From NCBI RefSeq assembly GCF_025457425.1, contig NZ_JAMXIA010000001.1, forward strand, positions 1,178,001-1,242,000: a stretch of 64,000 nt of DNA. The letters run 5' to 3'. The first letter of the stretch is position 1. The number at the start of each line of letters is the position of its first letter. The DNA is from Chryseobacterium foetidum. Its GTDB lineage: Bacteria; Bacteroidota; Bacteroidia; Flavobacteriales; Weeksellaceae. A model generated the notes under the pieces. That model had not been told where the DNA came from, made no database searches, and saw nothing but the letters and a program-made list of their open reading frames with translations. A program made the translations under genes and the position numbers. This document shows positions 35,361 through 44,640 of the stretch, piece by piece.

Positions 35361-35444
35361 ATGAAAATCTTCGATTTTCAATCTAATGTGTTCTCTTCAA
35401 CGCGAATTTTAATCTAAATCTTGTATGACTCATGTGTCAAAATC
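35361..35444 (+). repeat. Palindromic repeat family 2, unit E (forward)
   Basis: Palindrome TGAAAATCTTCGATTTTCA (35362-35380), then AATGTGTTCTC, and the end TGACTCATGTGTCAAAAT. It is the same element as units A-D, 13 kb away. Confidence 0.65.
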
Positions 35445-35534
35445 TTTTAGAGTAATATCAACATCTCATCTTTAGCTGCGATCCAAAATTGGTAAAAATC
35501 ACAATTCGTATATTTAAAGTTCAAAATTTTAAAA

Positions 35535-36362
35535 ATGAAAAAAATTCTCATTCTTACCTTCGTAATTTTCAATTCCATATTATTATATTCTCAGGAATAT
35601 CAAACGATCAACAACGTTCATTACTACGACGAAAAAATAAATAAATCTGATGATTACATCAATGAAAGATGTGTTCTCGATGTTTATGTTCCGAAAGATG
35701 TAAAGAATTTTTCAACCATCATCTGGTTTCACGGTGGCGGAATTACGGGTGGCGAAAAACACATTCCGGATGAACTGAAAAATAAAGGAGTTGCCATCAT
35801 TGCGGTCAATTACAGACTTTCACCAAAAGTAAAAGCTCCGAAATATATTGAAGACGCAGCTGCTGCCACGGCTTGGGTTTTCAACAATATTAAAAAATAC
35901 GGAGGAAGTGAAGATTTGATTTTTATAACAGGACATTCGGCGGGCGGATATCTCGCAACGATGGTTGGTCTGGATAAATCTTATCTGAATAAATATAAAA
36001 TCGATGCTAACAGGCTAGCCGGAATTATCCCATTCAGCGGACAGATGATTTCCCATTTTACGACAAGAAAAGAAAAAGGAATTGAGGAACTGGATGCAAG
36101 AATCGATGAAATGGCACCGCTGCATTTTATCCGCGCTGATGCTCCACCTCTTCTTTTAATTACCGGCGACCGCGAAAAAGAACTGATGGGAAGATACGAG
36201 GAAAACGCCTACATGTGGCGAATGATGAAGCTGAAAGGTCACAAAGAAACGGTTTTATACGAACTCGACGGTTTCGATCATGGTGCGATGGCTCATCCTG
36301 CTTTTCCTTTGCTTTTGAATGAAATTAAAAGGATAGAGAAAATTAAAAATATCAGAAGATGA
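35535..36362 (+). CDS. Exported alpha/beta hydrolase (esterase-like)
   Basis: A 275-residue protein with a signal peptide (MKKILILTFVIFNSILLYSQ). The alpha/beta-hydrolase fold shows an oxyanion HGGG (IIWFHGGGITGG), the nucleophile GHSAGGYL, the acid near LLLITGDREKE and the catalytic His in DGFDHGAMAHP. The layout resembles BD-FAE/carboxylesterase-type hydrolases. Substrate is unknown. Its stop overlaps the next start in ATGA, so the lipoprotein gene downstream is translationally coupled. Confidence 0.87.
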   Translation: MKKILILTFVIFNSILLYSQEYQTINNVHYYDEKINKSDDYINERCVLDVYVPKDVKNFSTIIWFHGGGITGGEKHIPDELKNKGVAIIAVNYRLSPKVKAPKYIEDAAAATAWVFNNIKKYGGSEDLIFITGHSAGGYLATMVGLDKSYLNKYKIDANRLAGIIPFSGQMISHFTTRKEKGIEELDARIDEMAPLHFIRADAPPLLLITGDREKELMGRYEENAYMWRMMKLKGHKETVLYELDGFDHGAMAHPAFPLLLNEIKRIEKIKNIRR

Positions 36363-36745
36363 AAAGGGGGTTAATTGTAATTTTAATCTCGCTGTTGTCT
36401 TGTCAGAGTAATGACAACACGACAATTATCGGCAGTTGGCAACTCAGCGGATCCAAATATGGAACCGGAGCAGACATAATTTCACGTGAAATTGATTCGG
36501 AAATTGTAATTAAGTTTGAGAAAAACGGAAATTACAGAGAGTACACAAATGGGAAGCAGATTTCTGATCGATATTTTATTAGCAAAAAAGACTTTCTGGT
36601 TTTGCTTAATTCCAAAACGAATGACAGTACCTATTACTCATATTATTTTAAAGGAAGTCAATTAATTTTAGATGAGGTAGACAAAAATGGCAGTTTTATG
36701 TGTGACGAAGGATGCTCATCATTCTATAAAAGACTCGAAGAATAA
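36359..36745 (+). CDS. Small lipocalin-like lipoprotein
   Basis: A 128-residue predicted lipoprotein: MKRGLIVILISLLSC signal with lipobox Cys at about 15, then a domain starting TIIGSWQLSGSKYG and continuing with beta-strand pairs (IVIKFEKNGNYREY and YFISKKDFLVLL). This pattern resembles the lipocalin-like domains common in Bacteroidota lipoproteins. Cys residues in MCDEGCSSF may pair. Its ATG overlaps the stop of the hydrolase gene by 4 bases (ATGA), which signals joint expression. Function is unknown. Confidence 0.72.
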   Translation: MKRGLIVILISLLSCQSNDNTTIIGSWQLSGSKYGTGADIISREIDSEIVIKFEKNGNYREYTNGKQISDRYFISKKDFLVLLNSKTNDSTYYSYYFKGSQLILDEVDKNGSFMCDEGCSSFYKRLEE

Positions 36746-36811
36746 AAACGACTAAAATAAAAGAGACGCAGTAAAACCACGCCCCTCATTCATATATTTT
36801 AAGTAAGAAAT

Positions 36812-38653
36812 TTATCTTTCCACCAATTCCTTCACATTTTCTCCATAGAAATCAGTATGTGAAGTTTTTACCTGAAGCAGCTGGTACCATTTTCTGAATG
36901 CACCCACAAAAACCACAAGCATTAAAACCATCGCGACAATCGCCAAAGTAGCGAGTAAATATTGTTGTTTTGGAATATAAATATCCATCACCTGAATGTA
37001 ACCTGCCCAAAATGTAATAATCGCCATGAAAACTCCAGGAATTGCCGAACATAATGCATATTTCCCACGGTTTAATCTAATCAGCATTGTTGTACAGACA
37101 ATCAATCCACAAGCTGCGAGCAATTGATTACTGATTCCAAAGAGTGGCCAGATGCTGCTTACGTTTCCTGTAAAAACCAGATATCCCCAGGCAAAAGTGA
37201 ACAATAAACTGCTGATGATAATTCCAGGCGTCCAGTTTTTATCATTGAATTTTGGAATTACGGAGCCCAGCATTTCCTGTAAAAAGAATCTTCCCACCCT
37301 GGTTCCTGCGTCAATTGCGGTTAAAATAAATACTGCTTCAAACATAATTGCAAAGTTGTACCAGTATGCCATCAGCTGATCCATGTAAGGGATTTTGTTG
37401 AAAATATGCGCCATTCCAACCGCCAGCGAAACCGCACCACCCGTTCTTCCATGGAGATCAATACCGATTCTTTCTGAAAAATAATCAATATCGACACCAT
37501 GCAAAGCTGGATTCGCAGCCAAGAAAGCATCGTAAGTATCTTTGGGCGTATTGATGGCGAAATAATCTCCCGGCATCAAAGTACAGGCGGCAATTAATGC
37601 CATCAATGCTACGAAACCTTCTACCAGCATTGCTCCATAGCCCACAAACAGAATTTCTTTCTCTCTGTTCAGCATTTTTGGAGTCGTTCCTGTTGCAATT
37701 ACCGCGTGAAATCCTGAAATAGCTCCACAAGCGATGACGATAAAGATAAAAGGTAAAACAGGACCACCGATTACCGGACCGCCACCATTGATAAACTGGC
37801 TGAGAGCAGGCATTTGAATCGTCGGATGAATCACAATTACTCCGATCGCCAACATAATAATCGTTCCGATTTTAAGATAGGTTGAAAGGTAATCTCTCGG
37901 AACCAAAAGCAACCAAACCGGAAGCACTGACGCTAAAAATCCGTACAATGGAATTGCAATTGAAATTGTTGTAATATCCCATGTGAACATATTGTTCATG
38001 GTTTCGTTCTGCATCAAACTGTGTCCACCGATAATTCCTGCAATCAACAGAACTCCACCCAAAATACTGGCGAAAGTCACTGAATTTTTTCTGTAACGCA
38101 TAATCAATCCCATGATAATCGCAATAGGCATCGTGATCACTACAGTAAATAATGACCAAGAAGCTTCGTGCATCGCATTGATGCAGGCAAGAGAAAGTCC
38201 GGCAAGCGTTAAAATTAAAATGAATAAAATCGCAAAACCTGCAACTGTTCCGGTGGTTTTGCCAATTTCTTTGGATGCGATGGTTGCCAAACTCTGGCCT
38301 TTATGTCTTACCGATGCGAAAAGCACGACCATATCGTGAACTCCACCTCCCAAAACACAGCCGATCAAAATCCAGATGGCACCGGGAAGATAACCAAACT
38401 GAGCTGCCAAAACAGGTCCCACCAATGGTCCGGCCGCTGCAATAGCCGCAAAGTGATGTCCAAATAAAACATTTTTATTGGTGGCAACGTAATCTTTGCC
38501 ATCAGCAAATTCTACTGCCGGAGTTGTATTTTTGTCATTTAAGCGAAGAACTTTATTAGCTAGGAAAATTCCGTAAAAACGGTAGGCAATTGCAAAAATG
38601 AGCAGGGAGGTGAACACCAAAGTAAGTGCATTAATTCCATTTAGAAATTCCAT
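36812..38653 (-). CDS. cstA: Carbon starvation protein A (CstA family transporter)
   Basis: A 613-residue membrane protein with about 16-18 helices. Family segments are VLFGHHFAAIAAAGPLVGPVLAAQFGYLP, GGGVHDMVVLFASVRHKGQSLA and GFHAVIATGTTPKML. Relatives import peptides or pyruvate during nutrient limitation; which applies here cannot be told. A -7 box TAACTTTG lies at 38777-38784 on the minus strand, giving a leader of about 120 bases. The gene is monocistronic and converges with the hydrolase/lipoprotein pair. Confidence 0.94.
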   Translation of the reverse strand: MEFLNGINALTLVFTSLLIFAIAYRFYGIFLANKVLRLNDKNTTPAVEFADGKDYVATNKNVLFGHHFAAIAAAGPLVGPVLAAQFGYLPGAIWILIGCVLGGGVHDMVVLFASVRHKGQSLATIASKEIGKTTGTVAGFAILFILILTLAGLSLACINAMHEASWSLFTVVITMPIAIIMGLIMRYRKNSVTFASILGGVLLIAGIIGGHSLMQNETMNNMFTWDITTISIAIPLYGFLASVLPVWLLLVPRDYLSTYLKIGTIIMLAIGVIVIHPTIQMPALSQFINGGGPVIGGPVLPFIFIVIACGAISGFHAVIATGTTPKMLNREKEILFVGYGAMLVEGFVALMALIAACTLMPGDYFAINTPKDTYDAFLAANPALHGVDIDYFSERIGIDLHGRTGGAVSLAVGMAHIFNKIPYMDQLMAYWYNFAIMFEAVFILTAIDAGTRVGRFFLQEMLGSVIPKFNDKNWTPGIIISSLLFTFAWGYLVFTGNVSSIWPLFGISNQLLAACGLIVCTTMLIRLNRGKYALCSAIPGVFMAIITFWAGYIQVMDIYIPKQQYLLATLAIVAMVLMLVVFVGAFRKWYQLLQVKTSHTDFYGENVKELVER

Positions 38654-38776
38654 ATCATTTCGATTTTATATGAATAAATATTTTAGGGTTTCCGCTTATT
38701 CATTAATGATAATGTAAGCATTCAGCCAAGATACTTATTTTCTATATAAAATAAATCAATATGTATATCAATTTAG

Positions 38777-38784
38777 CAAAGTTA
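38777..38784 (-). promoter_or_regulatory. Possible -7 box TAACTTTG of cstA
   Basis: Exact TAnnTTTG match on the minus strand, 123 bases before the cstA start, in an AT-rich gap (38654-38895) with no gene. Confidence 0.45.
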
Positions 38785-38895
38785 TAGATTATACTAAATT
38801 AATTTTAATTTAAATAATTGATTTACAGATATTTAAATTATTGCTTCATTTTGAAAAATACTTCTTATAACAGATAGAAATTTTTAGTAAAAAAC

Positions 38896-39867
38896 CTACC
38901 TTTTTTGTGAAACAATATAGTCGACCATGGTATTGTTCAGCTCGTCCTGATAGGCTTTGTCGGTATCTTTAAAACCGTGATTTCCCTTTTTAACGATAAC
39001 CAACTGATGTGGAGTTTGCGTTTTGTTCAACATCTTATTTAACCTTTTTGAATGTCTCACAGGTGCAATTTTATCTTTATTCCCATGTAAAATCAATGTG
39101 GGAATGGTATTTTGAGTGTAATAAAGCGGTGAAATGGTTTTGCAGGCTTGAATGACTTTTCTTCTTTCGGTATTTACGTCGTAACCAGTCATTCCTTTCG
39201 CAATATTGGTTCTGATATCTATGATTTTTTTTGAGATTAAACCCACAATAAAAAGCAATGGTTTTGGAGCTCTGGTATGCAAAAGCCTGTTCATATCAGT
39301 GGGACCGAAATTATCAACAACATAATTCACCCTCCCTGAATACTTCGAAAGTTCCTGATCTCCCACAAATTCATTATCAGGCGTATAAGCAGCCAGAAGC
39401 GACAGATGAGCTCCTGCCGAAACACCCCAATAACCAATATTTTCCGCATCAAAACCATATTGGCCGGCATTCTTTCTTACCCATCTCACTGCATCTTTGG
39501 AATCCTCAACCGGACCCGGAAAATGAACATCATCACTCACCAAACGGTAATTGACACTTAAAACGGCAAAGTTTTTCTCTGTCAGTTTTAAAATCATCTG
39601 TTCGACATAATTGTCCGGAGCTATGACTTTATCTCCCAGCGCCCATGCGCCGCCGTGGAGAAAAATAACCACCGGCAATTTATCCTGACCTGAATTTTTT
39701 GGTTTATAGATATCCAACTTTAAATCCTTGCCCTGACCGTCTTTTTTGTAGGTAATATTTTCAGTAACTACAGTCTTCTCCTGAAGCAAAACGCTTTTTT
39801 TTGTCTGCGAAATAAGGGATGCCGAAAAAAAGAAAATAAAAAACAGGTTTAGAAAAAACCTGCTCAT
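38896..39867 (-). CDS. Exported alpha/beta hydrolase (BD-FAE/carboxylesterase-like)
   Basis: A 323-residue protein with a very hydrophobic signal peptide (MSRFFLNLFFIFFFSASLISQ). Catalytic features are the oxyanion motif LHGGAWALGD, nucleophile GVSAGAHLSLL, an acid near GNKDKIAPV and the His in KGNHGFKDT. It belongs to the same broad family as the esterase at 35.5 kb but is not a close copy. The frame is open to an ATG at 39894 (MNFSINNTN); the ATG at 39867 gives a better signal peptide, but the longer form is possible. Confidence 0.85.
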   Translation of the reverse strand: MSRFFLNLFFIFFFSASLISQTKKSVLLQEKTVVTENITYKKDGQGKDLKLDIYKPKNSGQDKLPVVIFLHGGAWALGDKVIAPDNYVEQMILKLTEKNFAVLSVNYRLVSDDVHFPGPVEDSKDAVRWVRKNAGQYGFDAENIGYWGVSAGAHLSLLAAYTPDNEFVGDQELSKYSGRVNYVVDNFGPTDMNRLLHTRAPKPLLFIVGLISKKIIDIRTNIAKGMTGYDVNTERRKVIQACKTISPLYYTQNTIPTLILHGNKDKIAPVRHSKRLNKMLNKTQTPHQLVIVKKGNHGFKDTDKAYQDELNNTMVDYIVSQKR

Positions 39868-39916
39868 ATTTGTATTATTGATGGAAAAATTCATAAAGTA
39901 AATTTGATGAGGTGTA

Positions 39917-40300
39917 TTATTTTACCAACTCCTCAAAAAGTTTACCAAAAGTCTTCTCCAGATCCGCAGATTTTCCGGGATGTGGTCTTGAAGTCTGTAC
40001 TACAGCACTTCTCACGGCAGTCAGCCATCGGAATCTGTCGGGAATTTCAAGCATAGCAATCGGGCCGCCATCCTTTTTTCCCTCTGCAATGTTTTTAAAG
40101 CTTTCCAGATTTTTGATGATATCATCATAGTCCAACTTGCTTCTGATCAGTTTAAACTTATCCGGACAGAGATAAAATTCAACCCTGATAAATTTTTCTC
40201 TTTTCGAAAACATGACCAGTCCGATATTGAAAAATTCTTCTCTTTCAACCTTTGGTACCAGACGTATTACGGCATATTCGTATATTTTATCCTCTTGCAT
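39917..40300 (-). CDS. DUF3037 protein, partner of the HipA-like kinase
   Basis: A 127-residue protein of the DUF3037 family. It begins with the typical YEYAVIRLVPKVEREEFFNIGLVMFS and ends in FGKLFEEL. Its start overlaps the end of the HipA-like gene by 14 bases, so it is translated with it. HipA-like kinases of this short type are often encoded next to DUF3037 genes (recalled, not checked). Function is unknown. It could be a cofactor, regulator or substrate of the kinase. Confidence 0.82.
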   Translation of the reverse strand: MQEDKIYEYAVIRLVPKVEREEFFNIGLVMFSKREKFIRVEFYLCPDKFKLIRSKLDYDDIIKNLESFKNIAEGKKDGGPIAMLEIPDRFRWLTAVRSAVVQTSRPHPGKSADLEKTFGKLFEELVK

Positions 40301-41060
40301 TTTTGGCTTCGTTTACAAAGATTTGAGAATTTTCCAGACGTGTTTTCAGGAAGTTAAAATATACATCGCGTATTTCATCCGGACTTTCTTCGGCATCATT
40401 CCAGTGAAGCCAGTCCTGAGGAATCAGATCTACAATTTCTCTGAAAAGAGTATCATTTAAAACACTGTGTGCAAACTGATCAGCTTCATCCAATTTTGAA
40501 GCCTGCGGAAGCAGAACGTGATCTTTCACATATTTAAAAGGAGTTTTCGCTGCCGTATCAAAATTCTGCCATGAATGATGGAAATAAAATGAAGCTCCGT
40601 TATCGATGACCCACAGTTCTTTATGCCACATCAGAAGGTTGGTATTCTTAAAAGTACGGTCGATATTGGTAATAAATGCATCCAGCCAGACAATTTTTGA
40701 AGCTAAAAGCGGATCAACTTTTATGCTCGAATCAAATGCGATTGATTCTGATAAATAATGTAATCCTAAATTCAGACCTTCAGAATTTTTCAGCAAATCC
40801 TGAATTTCTTCATCGGCCTCCGTTCTTCCGAAATCCACATCAAGATTTGCGAAAACCATTTCGGGAATCGGCAAGCCCAAAGCTTCTGTAATTTTTCCGC
40901 CCAGCAGTTCGGAAATCAACATTTTGACACCGTGACCCGCACCACGGAATTTTAAGACATACTTAAAATCATCATCAGCCTCAGCCAAAGCCGGCAGTGA
41001 GCCTCCCTCCCGAAGCGGAAGAATGTAACGCATCACCGTGACAGTTCGTAAATTCAACAT
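40287..41060 (-). CDS. HipA-like kinase domain protein (HipA_2 type)
   Basis: About 258 residues, shorter than classical HipA. The ATP-site features are YVLKFRGAGHGVKMLISELL with the Lys, the catalytic-loop-like VWLDAFITNIDRTFKNTNLL with D and N residues, and the metal-site WVIDNGASFYFHH (DNGAS in place of DFG). The open frame begins at a TTG at 41066 inside a -7 box (41064-41071), so the ATG at 41060 is chosen; the ATG at 41033 is also possible. No HipB-like antitoxin is seen; instead a DUF3037 gene overlaps its end. Confidence 0.85.
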   Translation of the reverse strand: MLNLRTVTVMRYILPLREGGSLPALAEADDDFKYVLKFRGAGHGVKMLISELLGGKITEALGLPIPEMVFANLDVDFGRTEADEEIQDLLKNSEGLNLGLHYLSESIAFDSSIKVDPLLASKIVWLDAFITNIDRTFKNTNLLMWHKELWVIDNGASFYFHHSWQNFDTAAKTPFKYVKDHVLLPQASKLDEADQFAHSVLNDTLFREIVDLIPQDWLHWNDAEESPDEIRDVYFNFLKTRLENSQIFVNEAKNARG

Positions 41061-41063
41061 ACG

Positions 41064-41071
41064 CAAAAATA
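41064..41071 (-). promoter_or_regulatory. -7 box TATTTTTG of the HipA-like gene
   Basis: Exact match on the minus strand, only 3 bases before the ATG at 41060. The mRNA would be leaderless, or translation starts at 41033. Confidence 0.6.
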
Positions 41072-41222
41072 AGGTTTTCCTTTGTGTTTAAATCTATTTG
41101 TGCTATTTTTAGGTTTAAAATTTGTTTAATCATCCTTATTTCGAATCAAGATTATAGTGATTTCTCCTGATCTTTTTTGAATTTAAAATAAATCCGCAAC
41201 ATCTTCTTTAAAAAACAATACT

Positions 41223-42080
41223 ATGAAAGTTATTAAAAAAGAAAACATTCTCCTTTCCAACCCTGATACCAAAGATTTTTTAGCTGACGCGTACTTTCCG
41301 GAAACTCAGGAGAAACTTCCTCTCGTCGTTTTCGTGCATGGCTACAAGGGTTACAAAGACTGGGGCGCATGGAATCTGATGGGTGAAAGGTTTGCGGAAG
41401 CCGGATTTTATTTCGTGAAATTTAATTTTTCCCACAACGGAACAACAATCGAAAATCCTGCTGAATTTGACGATTTGGAGGCTTTTGGAAATAATAATTA
41501 TTCAAAAGAACTTTCAGATTTGAGTTTTGTAATCAATCATTTTTCAAAAGAGAATGAAGTAGATGAAAACAAGATCGTACTCATAGGTCACAGCCGTGGC
41601 GGCGGAATTTCAATTATTAAAACTGCTGAAGACATTAGAATTCATGGTTTGATAACGTTGGCGAGCGTAGATTCTCTGGAAAGATTTCCTAAAGACGGCG
41701 CTTTTGACAACTGGAAAGAGGATGGTGTGTACTTTGTGGAAAACGGACGAACAAAACAGCAGATGCCGCATTACTATCAGTTTTTTGAAGATTTTGAAAG
41801 CAATTTCCACCGTTTTGATGTTGAAAGATGCATGGAAATGGCGAAAGCTCATGTTTTGGTTGTTCACGGTACAGCAGATGAATCTGTTTCCTCCAAAAAC
41901 TCAGATCATCTTCATCTTTTGAATCCAAATTCCGAACTTTTTCTGGTAGAAAATGCCAATCATGTATTTGGTGCAAAAGAACCCTGGGAAGAGAATTTCC
42001 TGCCTTACGAACTTGCTTTGGTTACAGAAAAATGTATTGATTTTCTGAATGAAAAAATTGTGAATGAGCAATTTGAGTAA
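41223..42080 (+). CDS. Cytosolic alpha/beta hydrolase
   Basis: A 285-residue protein without signal peptide. Alpha/beta-hydrolase features: VVFVHGYKGYKDWGAWN (oxyanion loop), nucleophile GHSRGGGIS, the acid in VVHGTADESVSS and the catalytic His in VENANHVFGAKEPW. It resembles dienelactone hydrolase-like or peptidase S9-like esterases with unknown substrate. It stands alone. A bidirectional terminator follows about 135 bases after the stop. Confidence 0.87.
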   Translation: MKVIKKENILLSNPDTKDFLADAYFPETQEKLPLVVFVHGYKGYKDWGAWNLMGERFAEAGFYFVKFNFSHNGTTIENPAEFDDLEAFGNNNYSKELSDLSFVINHFSKENEVDENKIVLIGHSRGGGISIIKTAEDIRIHGLITLASVDSLERFPKDGAFDNWKEDGVYFVENGRTKQQMPHYYQFFEDFESNFHRFDVERCMEMAKAHVLVVHGTADESVSSKNSDHLHLLNPNSELFLVENANHVFGAKEPWEENFLPYELALVTEKCIDFLNEKIVNEQFE

Positions 42081-42214
42081 CTGACTTAAACGCTAAGGTC
42101 GCAAGGATTAATTTTAAACTTTGAAAATATTTTTCGTTCGCAAAGCCATTCTACTCAGCAAAATCTGATATTTATTACAAAGGGTTATTAACGCTGGTAA
42201 AAATTGAGATATCA

Positions 42215-42245
42215 AAACTCCCAAAGAAAAAATCTTCGGGAGTTT
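42215..42245. terminator. Bidirectional terminator between the hydrolase and ferredoxin genes
   Basis: Stem AAACTCCC/GGGAGTTT (42215-42222 with 42238-42245) extended by AAGA/TCTT. It lies between converging genes. Confidence 0.72.
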
Positions 42246-42266
42246 CTGTATAATTTAAATAAAATT

Positions 42267-42596
42267 TTAAGGATAAGGCGCAATTGCCACTTCGAGACCT
42301 TCCATTTCCATTGACATGTGCAATTGACAACCCAATCTGCTGTTGCTTTCAACGTGATAAGCTTCACCCAGCATCGCATCTTCTTCATCACCCATGGGTT
42401 CCAGTCCAGGATCGCTGATCACGTAAACCTGACATGAAGCACACATGGCCATGCCGCCACAAACCCCGATGGTTCCCTCCTCCGCCAATTCGTAGGAACG
42501 GATGATTTCCATTAAGTTCATGGACATATCCGTTGGTGCGACTACATCGTGGGTAACACCTTCTCTGTCGGTAATTTTAATATTGATATCAGACAT
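42267..42596 (-). CDS. 2Fe-2S ferredoxin
   Basis: A 109-residue plant/adrenodoxin-type ferredoxin. Cluster cysteines are in CGGMAMCASC (CxxxxxCxxC) with the fourth Cys in RLGCQLHM, the standard spacing. Acidic patches (GDEEDAM) suit binding to a reductase. It follows the ferredoxin reductase gene by 12 bases, so the two are cotranscribed and probably form an NAD(P)H-to-ferredoxin electron path. The end user of the electrons is not encoded here. Confidence 0.92.
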   Translation of the reverse strand: MSDINIKITDREGVTHDVVAPTDMSMNLMEIIRSYELAEEGTIGVCGGMAMCASCQVYVISDPGLEPMGDEEDAMLGEAYHVESNSRLGCQLHMSMEMEGLEVAIAPYP

Positions 42597-42608
42597 AATT
42601 CCGCAAAA

Positions 42609-43664
42609 TTAGTCAATTTTTTTCACAACCGCTTTCTCTGCTTCTTTTCTTGAACCGTCGAAACCGTCTACTCCACTCACTGTTGTATATTTCAAAACGA
42701 ATTTTTTACCCGGGTTCAGTCTGTTGTAAACACTCTGGCACATCAAAGTTGCCTCGTGGAAACCGCAGAGAATCAGTTTTAGCTTCCCCGGATAAGTGTT
42801 GATATCTCCAATTGCATAGATTCCATCAATATTGGTTTGATAATCCAGAGCATTGTTTACCACGATTGCATTTTTCTCGATATTTAAACCCCATTGAGCA
42901 ATTTCACCCAGTTTTGGCGTCAATCCGAATAATGGAATGAAATAATCTGTTTCAATATCAAAAGGCTCCTGCCCATCAACCGCTACGGTGATTGCTTCAA
43001 CTTTTCCGTCACCTTTGATCGCAGTAACTTCTGCAGGTGTGATTAATTTAATTTTACCCTGATTTTTCAGATCCTGAACTTTTTCTACAGAATCCAAAGC
43101 TCCACGGAATTCATTTCTTCTGTGAATCAAAGTCACTTCGCTGGCAACATTAGACAGGAAAACACTCCAGTCTAAAGCAGAATCCCCACCTCCGGCAATA
43201 ACTACCTTTTTATTTCTGAAATGCTCGGGTTCTTTTACGAAATATTCAAGACCTTTTTCTTCATAATCCGCAACATTTTCCATCGTAGGTTTTCTTGGTT
43301 CAAAAGTACCCAAACCACCTGCAATGGCGATGGCCTTACATCTGTGAACAGTCCCTTTGTTGGTGACCACTTCAAACCATTCGTCATCTACTTTTGTGTA
43401 GGAAACTGCTGTTTCTCCCAAAGTAAAACCAGGCTGAAACTGTTTGATCTGCTCCATTAAATTATCTACCAGTTCACCGGCATTTACAGATGGATAACCC
43501 GGTATATCAAAAATCGGTTTCTTGGGATACAACTCTGCCAACTGACCTCCCGGCTGTGGAAGTGCGTCAATGATGTGGCATTTCATTTTTAGCAAACCTG
43601 CTTCAAAAACAGCAAACAGCCCTGTTGGTCCCGCTCCGATGATTAATATATCTGTCGTTATCAT
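42609..43664 (-). CDS. Ferredoxin-NADP reductase, thioredoxin reductase-like type
   Basis: A 351-residue flavoprotein of the TrxR-like ferredoxin/flavodoxin reductase group. FAD-binding ILIIGAGPTGLFAVFEAG lies at the N-terminus, the NADPH-binding VVIAGGGDSALDW is central, and IYAIGDINTYPGK is near the C-terminus. The CxxC of true thioredoxin reductases is absent. The open frame begins at 43706, but the -7 box at 43696-43703 lies within that extension, so the ATG at 43664 (MITTDILII) is used. The ferredoxin gene follows after 12 bases. Confidence 0.92.
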   Translation of the reverse strand: MITTDILIIGAGPTGLFAVFEAGLLKMKCHIIDALPQPGGQLAELYPKKPIFDIPGYPSVNAGELVDNLMEQIKQFQPGFTLGETAVSYTKVDDEWFEVVTNKGTVHRCKAIAIAGGLGTFEPRKPTMENVADYEEKGLEYFVKEPEHFRNKKVVIAGGGDSALDWSVFLSNVASEVTLIHRRNEFRGALDSVEKVQDLKNQGKIKLITPAEVTAIKGDGKVEAITVAVDGQEPFDIETDYFIPLFGLTPKLGEIAQWGLNIEKNAIVVNNALDYQTNIDGIYAIGDINTYPGKLKLILCGFHEATLMCQSVYNRLNPGKKFVLKYTTVSGVDGFDGSRKEAEKAVVKKID

Positions 43665-43695
43665 ACGTAAAAATTTAAATGAAAATAATAATACG

Positions 43696-43703
43696 CAAAA
43701 ATA
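43696..43703 (-). promoter_or_regulatory. -7 box TATTTTTG of the ferredoxin reductase operon
   Basis: Exact match on the minus strand, about 31 bases before the chosen ATG. It excludes the longer start at 43706. Confidence 0.65.
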
Positions 43704-43781
43704 CAAATTTTAATGCGAAGCATATTTAATTAAGTCTAAATAAAAAACTGAGATTTATCAAACCAAAAAAAGGAAAGATGG

Positions 43782-43789
43782 TATATTTG
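43782..43789 (+). promoter_or_regulatory. -7 box TATATTTG before the DUF3108 gene
   Basis: Exact match, 26 bases before the ATG at 43816. Confidence 0.6.
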
Positions 43790-43815
43790 GCAATGTTTTT
43801 GAACCATAAAACTTT

Positions 43816-44583
43816 ATGAAAAAATTATTCAGCATTATTTCACTTTTTGTTCTGAGTTTTACACAGGCTCAGCTCAGCAATATTGCAGACGGTGAATCCA
43901 TTACCCTCCGAATTCATTACGGATTTCTGACCGCCGGAAACGCTACACTGACTACGAAAAAAGGCAATTTCCGCGGAGTTCCCCATATGTATGTAAAAGG
44001 GGTTGGCTCTACGACGGGAGCTGTAAAGGCATTTTTTAAAGTTGACGATTTATATGAAAGCTACATCAACCTTCAGACAGAATTGCCGACATTTTATGTG
44101 AGGAATGTAAAAGAAGGCAGCTACAGACAGCATTTTGAAACCAATTTTAACCATTCCAACAATACCTTACTTTTAACTGATAAAAAAAATCCGGCCAACG
44201 GAACAAAAACCATAAAATCTGTAAAGGGCGTTCAGGATATGTTGTCGTGCTTTTATTATCTGAGAAGCAGGTCTGCCAATGATCTTCGTACAGGAGCTGT
44301 AATCAATATGAATGTATGGATTGATGACGAAATGTTTGCTTTCCAGCTGAAGGTGATGGGCACAGAGACACTCAGCACCAAATTTGGAAAGATCAATTGC
44401 CTGAAAATTATCCCATCTGTGAAAAGCGGAAGAGTGTTTAAAGCTAAAGAAGGCGTAACCATGTGGGTGACCAATGATGCCAATCATATCCCTGTTCTTC
44501 TTAAAGCTGAGCTTGCTGTAGGATCTTTAAAAGCGAGTCTGGACAGCTACAAAAATGTGAAATATCCTTTAAAATTTGATTAA
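43816..44583 (+). CDS. DUF3108 exported protein
   Basis: A 255-residue exported protein with a signal peptide (MKKLFSIISLFVLSFTQAQ). The mature part matches DUF3108: ITLRIHYGFLTAGNATL near its start, VQDMLSCFYYLRSR in the middle, and VTMWVTNDANHIPVLLKAEL near the end. The fold is predicted all-beta and periplasmic. Function is unknown; the family resembles LolA-like beta shells by its repeated strands, which is inference. It is monocistronic with its own promoter and terminator. Confidence 0.88.
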   Translation: MKKLFSIISLFVLSFTQAQLSNIADGESITLRIHYGFLTAGNATLTTKKGNFRGVPHMYVKGVGSTTGAVKAFFKVDDLYESYINLQTELPTFYVRNVKEGSYRQHFETNFNHSNNTLLLTDKKNPANGTKTIKSVKGVQDMLSCFYYLRSRSANDLRTGAVINMNVWIDDEMFAFQLKVMGTETLSTKFGKINCLKIIPSVKSGRVFKAKEGVTMWVTNDANHIPVLLKAELAVGSLKASLDSYKNVKYPLKFD

Positions 44584-44603
44584 ACTTCAGGTCAATAAAG
44601 TAC

Positions 44604-44640
44604 AAAAGCCTTCAGGAAATTCCTGAGGGCTTTTGATTTA
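44604..44640 (+). terminator. Terminator of the DUF3108 gene
   Basis: Long stem AAAAGCCTTCAGGA paired with TCCTGAGGGCTTTT (44604-44635 region, one bulge), then a T-rich tail. Confidence 0.78.
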
